Positions 60,971-61,960 of a DNA stretch of 61,960 nucleotides are shown here, piece after piece. The translations under genes were made by a program, and so were the position numbers. Source of the stretch: Intrasporangiaceae bacterium (GTDB lineage: Bacteria > Actinomycetota > Actinomycetes > Actinomycetales > Dermatophilaceae); the NCBI GenBank assembly GCA_012838445.1, contig DUPF01000006.1, positions 1-61,960 on the forward strand. Direction: 5' to 3'. The notes under the pieces were generated by a model that was given only the letters and a program-made list of their open reading frames with translations, searched no databases and was not told the DNA's origin. Position 1 is the stretch's first letter; each line of letters opens with the position of its first letter.

Positions 60971-61960
60971 TCAGTTGCCGGTGAGCTTCTCGCGCAGCGC
61001 GGCGAGAGCCTCGTCGGAGGCCAGGGTGCCGCCGGCGGGCGGAGCCGACGGCGAGGCACTCGCGGGGCGACGCTCCGCGGAGTCCGAGGAGTAGGACGTC
61101 GCGGTGCCGGCCGCAGCCGCCGCCTCGGCGTCGTCCTTGGCGGCCTGCTCGACCTGAGCCTTGTGCGCCTCCCACCGGGCGTGCGCCTCGGCGTACTCCT
61201 TCTCCCACTTCTCCCGCTGCACCTCGTAGCCCTCGAGCCACTCGTTCGTCTCGGGGTCGAAGCCCTCGGGGTACTTGTAGTTGCCCTGCTCGTCGTACTC
61301 GGCGGCCATGCCGTACAGGGTCGGGTCGAACTCGCCGACCGAGACGCTGCCGTCGTTGGCCTGCTTGAGCGACAGGGAGATCCGACGCCGGTCGAGGTCG
61401 ATGTCGATGACCTTGACGAAGATGTCGGCACCGACCGTGACGACCTGCTCGGGCAGTTCGACGTGCCGCTCGGCGAGCTCCGAGATGTGCACCAGACCCT
61501 CGATGCCGTCCTCGACGCGCACGAACGCACCGAAGGGCACGAGCTTGGTGACCTTGCCGGGGACGACCTGGCCGATGGCGTGGGTCCGGGCGAAGTGCTG
61601 CCACGGGTCCTCCTGGGTCGCCTTCAGCGACAGGGAGACCCGCTCGCGGTCCATGTCGACGTCGAGGACCTCGACGGTGACCTCGTTGCCGACCTCGACG
61701 ACCTCGGACGGGTGGTCGATGTGCTTCCAGGACAGCTCGGAGACGTGGACCAGACCGTCGACACCACCGAGGTCGACGAACGCACCGAAGTTGACGATGC
61801 TGCTGACCACACCGGAGCGGACCTGGCCCTTCTGCAGCTCGCGCAGGAAGGTGGTGCGGACCTCGGACTGGGTCTGCTCGAGCCACGCGCGGCGGGAGAG
61901 GACGACGTTGTTGCGGTTCTTGTCGAGCTCGATGATCTTGGCCTCGATCTCCTTGCCGAC
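60971..61960 (-). CDS. rpsA: 30S ribosomal protein S1, 5' end outside window
   Basis: C-terminal 329 residues are visible. Parts of S1 domain 2 (VGKEIEAKIIELDKNRNNVV) are followed by two complete S1 domains (GVVSSIVNFGAFVDLGGVDG; GKVTKLVPFGAFVRVEDGIE). Each ends in the RVSLSLK-type strand. The tail is acidic and Ala/Glu-rich (YAEAHARWEAHKAQVEQ), as in actinobacterial S1. The protein binds mRNA on the small subunit; with so many leaderless genes here its load may be limited to leadered messages. No stop or shift is seen. Confidence 0.95.
   Translation of the reverse strand, partial: VGKEIEAKIIELDKNRNNVVLSRRAWLEQTQSEVRTTFLRELQKGQVRSGVVSSIVNFGAFVDLGGVDGLVHVSELSWKHIDHPSEVVEVGNEVTVEVLDVDMDRERVSLSLKATQEDPWQHFARTHAIGQVVPGKVTKLVPFGAFVRVEDGIEGLVHISELAERHVELPEQVVTVGADIFVKVIDIDLDRRRISLSLKQANDGSVSVGEFDPTLYGMAAEYDEQGNYKYPEGFDPETNEWLEGYEVQREKWEKEYAEAHARWEAHKAQVEQAAKDDAEAAAAAGTATSYSSDSAERRPASASPSAPPAGGTLASDEALAALREKLTGN

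Overview
The window is about 62 kb of very GC-rich DNA (around 70% by eye), densely packed on both strands. It comes from the chromosome of an actinobacterium. RbpA, WhiA, an actinobacterial Vms1-like release factor, a SufR-headed suf operon, the inhA-type fabG-fabI pair, a divergent glgA/glgC pair and a CoaE-GrpB fusion all point there. The gene order resembles the conserved suf / ctaA-ctaB / tkt-tal-pgi / glycolysis / whiA-yvcK-rapZ-uvrC region of this phylum. A DUF6318-type lipoprotein and the overall composition suggest Micrococcales, possibly near Intrasporangiaceae/Dermatophilaceae, but that placement is inference. I see no phage, integrase, IS element, CRISPR array, rRNA or tRNA.

Layout. 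1-7058: SPFH/NfeD membrane pair, a lone ABC ATPase, an unknown protein, glgA and glgC (divergent), serB. 7059-7481: the only gene-free stretch over 300 bases, filled with hairpin and tandem repeats. 7482-16936: fabG-fabI, a DUF3099 protein, moaA, SURF1, an ABC exporter and an ABC-F protein, a zinc metallopeptidase and a FAD monooxygenase. 16968-25535: a CoA-transferase, then the operon sufR-sufB-sufD-Rieske ferredoxin-sufC-sufS-sufU-sufT, with a Vms1-like release factor behind it. 25601-31701: pssA-psd, an ABC-2 exporter, a Tat lipoprotein deacetylase, ctaA and ctaB. 31779-36711: tkt-tal-pgi. 36834-40691: rbpA, secG, tpiA, pgk, gap. 40812-45777: the uvrC-rapZ-yvcK-whiA operon. 45860-54283: a Rieske lipoprotein, uvrA, an MBL-fold hydrolase, an EamA transporter, terC behind a yybP-ykoY manganese riboswitch, and uvrB. 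54392-61960: a lipoprotein/secreted protein pair, coaE, an S1P-lyase-like decarboxylase coupled to an FGGY kinase, a small membrane protein, and the 3' part of rpsA.

How the parts fit together. The suf operon makes Fe-S clusters, and SufR probably senses them. MoaA, the two Rieske proteins and UvrC are of families that use or carry Fe-S clusters (not every homologue does). CtaA, CtaB and SURF1 serve haem-copper oxidase assembly. Tkt, Tal, Pgi, TpiA, Pgk and Gap cover the non-oxidative pentose phosphate and glycolytic trunk, with glgA/glgC for glycogen. UvrA, UvrB and UvrC are all here, in separate transcription units.

Three patterns run across genes. Many starts lie 6-8 nt behind a TANNNT -10 box, which predicts leaderless mRNAs, and at three divergent pairs the opposing -10 boxes overlap. 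The hexamer GTATGC/GCATAC is clearly over-frequent while GTACGC/GCGTAC is scarce. The usual zwf-opcA-pgl block is missing between pgi and secG, where a 40-bp direct repeat sits instead.
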